Shown in pieces: positions 31,357 to 33,143 of a stretch of DNA of 33,143 nt. The position numbers and the translations under genes are program-made. This DNA is from Paracoccaceae bacterium (lineage in GTDB: Bacteria > Pseudomonadota > Alphaproteobacteria > Rhodobacterales > Rhodobacteraceae). Position 1 is the stretch's first letter. Every line of letters starts with the position of its first letter. Where the stretch lies: assembly GCA_018223085.1 (NCBI GenBank), contig JAAEZB010000007.1:32831-65973 (forward strand), given 5' to 3'. Below the pieces are notes generated by a model. The model was not told the DNA's origin, did no database searches, and saw only the letters and a program-made list of their open reading frames with translations.

Positions 31357-33015
31357 ATGAAATCGTCTCTGTCTCTTTCTGGTTCGATCCCGTTTCGTTT
31401 TCGCTTGCCCAGCATATGGTCGCTTGGGGCGTTGGTGATTGCCGGTGTTGTGCTATTGCCGATCGTAGCGGTTTTTGTCCTTGCATTTAACCCGACCGAG
31501 AATATCTGGGGGCATCTCCTTTCGACCACCTTGCCACGCTACATGCGCAATACGGTGGTGTTGATGCTTGCGGTCGGCTTTGTAGCGGCGAGTATTGGCA
31601 CGGTCGCGGCCTGGCTTGTGACGCGGTATCGGTTTCCGGGGGTGGGCTGGTTGCAATGGGCGCTTCTCTTGCCGTTGGCGATCCCGGCCTATGTCGGGGC
31701 CTATGCTCTGGTGGACTTCTTGGAATATGCCGGGCCGGTGCAGACGGGACTGCGCAGCTTGTTCGGGTGGCAGAACGCGCGGGATTATTGGTTCCCGGAA
31801 ATTCGATCGCTTGGGGCGGCGGTGATCGTGTTGTCGGCATCCCTTTTCCCATATGTCTACATCCTTGCGCGGGCGGCGTTTCGGGAGCAATCGGGCGCAG
31901 GCGAAGAGGTTGCGCGCTCGCTTGGGGCGGGGGCGCTGGCGCGGTTCTGGCGCGTGGGTCTTCCCATGGCGCGTCCGGCCATTGCGGCGGGCACCGCCAT
32001 CGTGATGATGGAGACGGTTAACGATTTTGGAACGGTGGATTACTTTGCGGTGCAAACGCTCACCACCGGAATTTTCAGTGTTTGGCTTGAAAGCAATAAC
32101 GCAGGCGGTGCAGCTCAATTGGCCTGTGTGGTACTGGTGCTGGTGATTTTTCTGGTCACGATGGAAAAAGTCAGCCGCCGCAAGCTGCGATTTTTCAGCA
32201 TGACAACCCGTCAGCGCACGGCAGATCTGGTGGCGCTACGGGGGGGCATAAAATGGCTCGCGACGCTGGCTTGCCTTGTCCCGTTTCTGGTCGGTTTTGT
32301 CTTGCCGATCAGTGTTATTTCCTCACATGCGCTTGGCAATCTCGAACGCTGGGGCGATCCGATGCTGCTTCGAGCTCTGGGCAATACGCTGATGGTCGGG
32401 GGGCTTGCGGCTCTGGTGACGGTGGCGGCTGGGGTCTTCCTTGTCTACGGGGTACGGCTTTCGGGGCGACGCTTGCCACGGCTTCTTTTGCCGCTGACCA
32501 CGATTGGCTATGCGGCACCAGGGGCAGTTCTTGCGGTTGGTATTCTGATCCCGTTGGCTGTGGTGGATAATCGGTTGGCGGATTTCCTCGAAGCATTAAC
32601 AGGGCGATCGACGGGGCTTTTGCTCACCGGCTCGGCCTTTGCGATTGTGCTGGCCTACTGCGTGCGGTTCTTCGCCATTGCCCAGGGCGCGGCAGACGGG
32701 GCAATGGGGCGGGTCACGCCAAGCCTTGCTATGGCCGCGCGTTCGCTTGGGCGCACCAAGGGACAAGTGCTTGGCGAGGTCTATTATCCGCTCATCCGCA
32801 CGACGATCGGCTCGGCGCTGCTTTTGGTTTTTGTGGATTGCGTTAAGGAATTGCCTGCCACGATGCTCCTGCGCCCGTTCAATTTTGATACGCTGGCCAC
32901 TCAGGTGCATGATCAGGCGAGCCTTGAGAACCTTGGCGATGCAAGTCCGGGGGCTGTGCTTATCATGCTCGTAGGGCTTGGCGCTGTCGCTCTTCTTGCG
33001 CGAGCCAATCGATGA
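31357..33015 (+). CDS. Iron(III)-type ABC transporter permease, two-domain (FbpB/SfuB-like)
   Basis: A 552-residue permease with two fused BPD_transp_1 halves and about 12 hydrophobic segments, the FbpB/SfuB/AfuB arrangement for ferric iron import. Each half has an EAA-like loop with R-S-L-G: E-E-V-A-R-S-L-G-A-G with R-V-G-L-P-M-A-R-P, and M-A-A-R-S-L-G-R-T with E-V-Y-Y-P-L-I-R. The start at 31357 follows CAGGGA; the upstream extension to 31243 lies over the neighbouring gene's start. No binding protein or ATPase lies in the window, and a tRNA gene follows, so its partners must be encoded elsewhere. Iron is inferred from the family; thiamine or putrescine-type relatives exist. Confidence 0.9.
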   Translation: MKSSLSLSGSIPFRFRLPSIWSLGALVIAGVVLLPIVAVFVLAFNPTENIWGHLLSTTLPRYMRNTVVLMLAVGFVAASIGTVAAWLVTRYRFPGVGWLQWALLLPLAIPAYVGAYALVDFLEYAGPVQTGLRSLFGWQNARDYWFPEIRSLGAAVIVLSASLFPYVYILARAAFREQSGAGEEVARSLGAGALARFWRVGLPMARPAIAAGTAIVMMETVNDFGTVDYFAVQTLTTGIFSVWLESNNAGGAAQLACVVLVLVIFLVTMEKVSRRKLRFFSMTTRQRTADLVALRGGIKWLATLACLVPFLVGFVLPISVISSHALGNLERWGDPMLLRALGNTLMVGGLAALVTVAAGVFLVYGVRLSGRRLPRLLLPLTTIGYAAPGAVLAVGILIPLAVVDNRLADFLEALTGRSTGLLLTGSAFAIVLAYCVRFFAIAQGAADGAMGRVTPSLAMAARSLGRTKGQVLGEVYYPLIRTTIGSALLLVFVDCVKELPATMLLRPFNFDTLATQVHDQASLENLGDASPGAVLIMLVGLGAVALLARANR

Positions 33016-33026
33016 ACGATTAAGGC

Positions 33027-33055
33027 TTGCGGGGACGCGATATTCGTCCTAAATC
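33027..33055 (+). promoter_or_regulatory. Candidate tRNA-Thr promoter
   Basis: TTGCGG (33027-33032), 17-base spacer, TAAATC (33050-33055), 9 bases before the tRNA. Geometry fits a stable-RNA promoter; the -10 match is weak. It starts 12 bases past the permease stop. Confidence 0.4.
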
Positions 33056-33064
33056 CCTTCCGGC

Positions 33065-33140
33065 GCCCCTATAGCTCAGCTGGTAGAGCAACTGATTTGT
33101 AATCAGTAGGTCCGCGGTTCGAGTCCGTGTGGGGGCACCA
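33065..33140 (+). tRNA. tRNA-Thr (anticodon UGU)
   Basis: A 76-base cloverleaf with encoded CCA. The acceptor stem GCCCCTA pairs with TGGGGGC, with discriminator A and CCA at 33138-33140. The anticodon stem ACTGA/TCAGT encloses loop TTTGTAA, so the anticodon TGT is at 33098-33100 and reads ACA. The T-arm has TTCGAGT. No intron or defect. Confidence 0.97.
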
Positions 33141-33143
33141 TTT

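Noticed and set aside
1-33143. CRISPR arrays, insertion sequences, integrases or prophage genes
   Set aside because: No repeat-spacer pattern, transposase or recombinase motif, or target-site duplication was seen; the terminal tRNA-Thr has no repeated 3' end within the window.

Overview
The window looks like a stretch of core chromosome from a marine-type alphaproteobacterium, most likely the Roseobacter group of Rhodobacteraceae. The grounds are high GC, GapR (DUF2312) and DUF2842 proteins, a ScfR-type regulator, a short SecG, a DksA-like zinc protein with alphaproteobacterial traits, and gene neighbourhoods such as purA-DUF2842. I saw no insertion sequence, prophage, integrase or CRISPR array. 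No stretch over about 220 bases lacks a gene.

Layout. 1-3403: a minus-strand polar amino acid ABC transporter operon (ATPase, periplasmic binding protein, two permeases) with a strong hairpin and U-run after the binding-protein gene. 3512-5440: a minus-strand four-gene unit (DUF1330, two TerB-like proteins, a PhnD-like protein without signal peptide). 5565-8335: pyrG, secG and a DUF6524-like membrane protein, all minus, with a strong terminator after pyrG. 8469-10060: purA and a DUF2842 protein on plus, ending in a bidirectional terminator. 10082-12121: a 679-residue, very acidic protein of unknown function. 12254-12940: thiamine diphosphokinase.

13019-18309: a minus-strand LIV-type ABC transporter operon (livK-H-M-G-F order) with a Tat-type binding protein. 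It diverges from a ScfR-family regulator (18520-19836), and the 210 bp between them are rich in dyads and direct repeats. 19927-23254: an overlapping plus-strand set of receiver-only response regulator, two-TM small protein and SLC5/SSS-histidine kinase. 23311-24429: an orphan FliM/FliN C-terminal-domain protein. 24418-26784: a sulfide/persulfide set on minus (Blh-type persulfide dioxygenase, two YeeE/YedE halves, a DUF442/TIGR01244 protein).

26917-27492: a DksA-like zinc protein and a small conserved partner, with a textbook terminator. 27635-29728: a FadB-like hydratase/dehydrogenase fusion whose dehydrogenase active site is eroded. 29731-31272: a small membrane protein, GapR and an unknown 290-residue protein. 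31357-33015: a fused two-domain iron-type ABC permease without ATPase or binding protein next to it. 33065-33140: tRNA-Thr(UGU).

The best candidate for something less well described is 18310-23254. There a ScfR-type acyl-CoA-responsive regulator, a transporter-coupled kinase with a receiver-only partner and a tiny membrane protein, and a LIV transporter lie side by side and may form one substrate-sensing and uptake module. The second is the FadB-like protein that has lost its catalytic His. A recurring theme is a strong hairpin placed directly after the soluble or periplasmic component and before the membrane genes in three separate operons.
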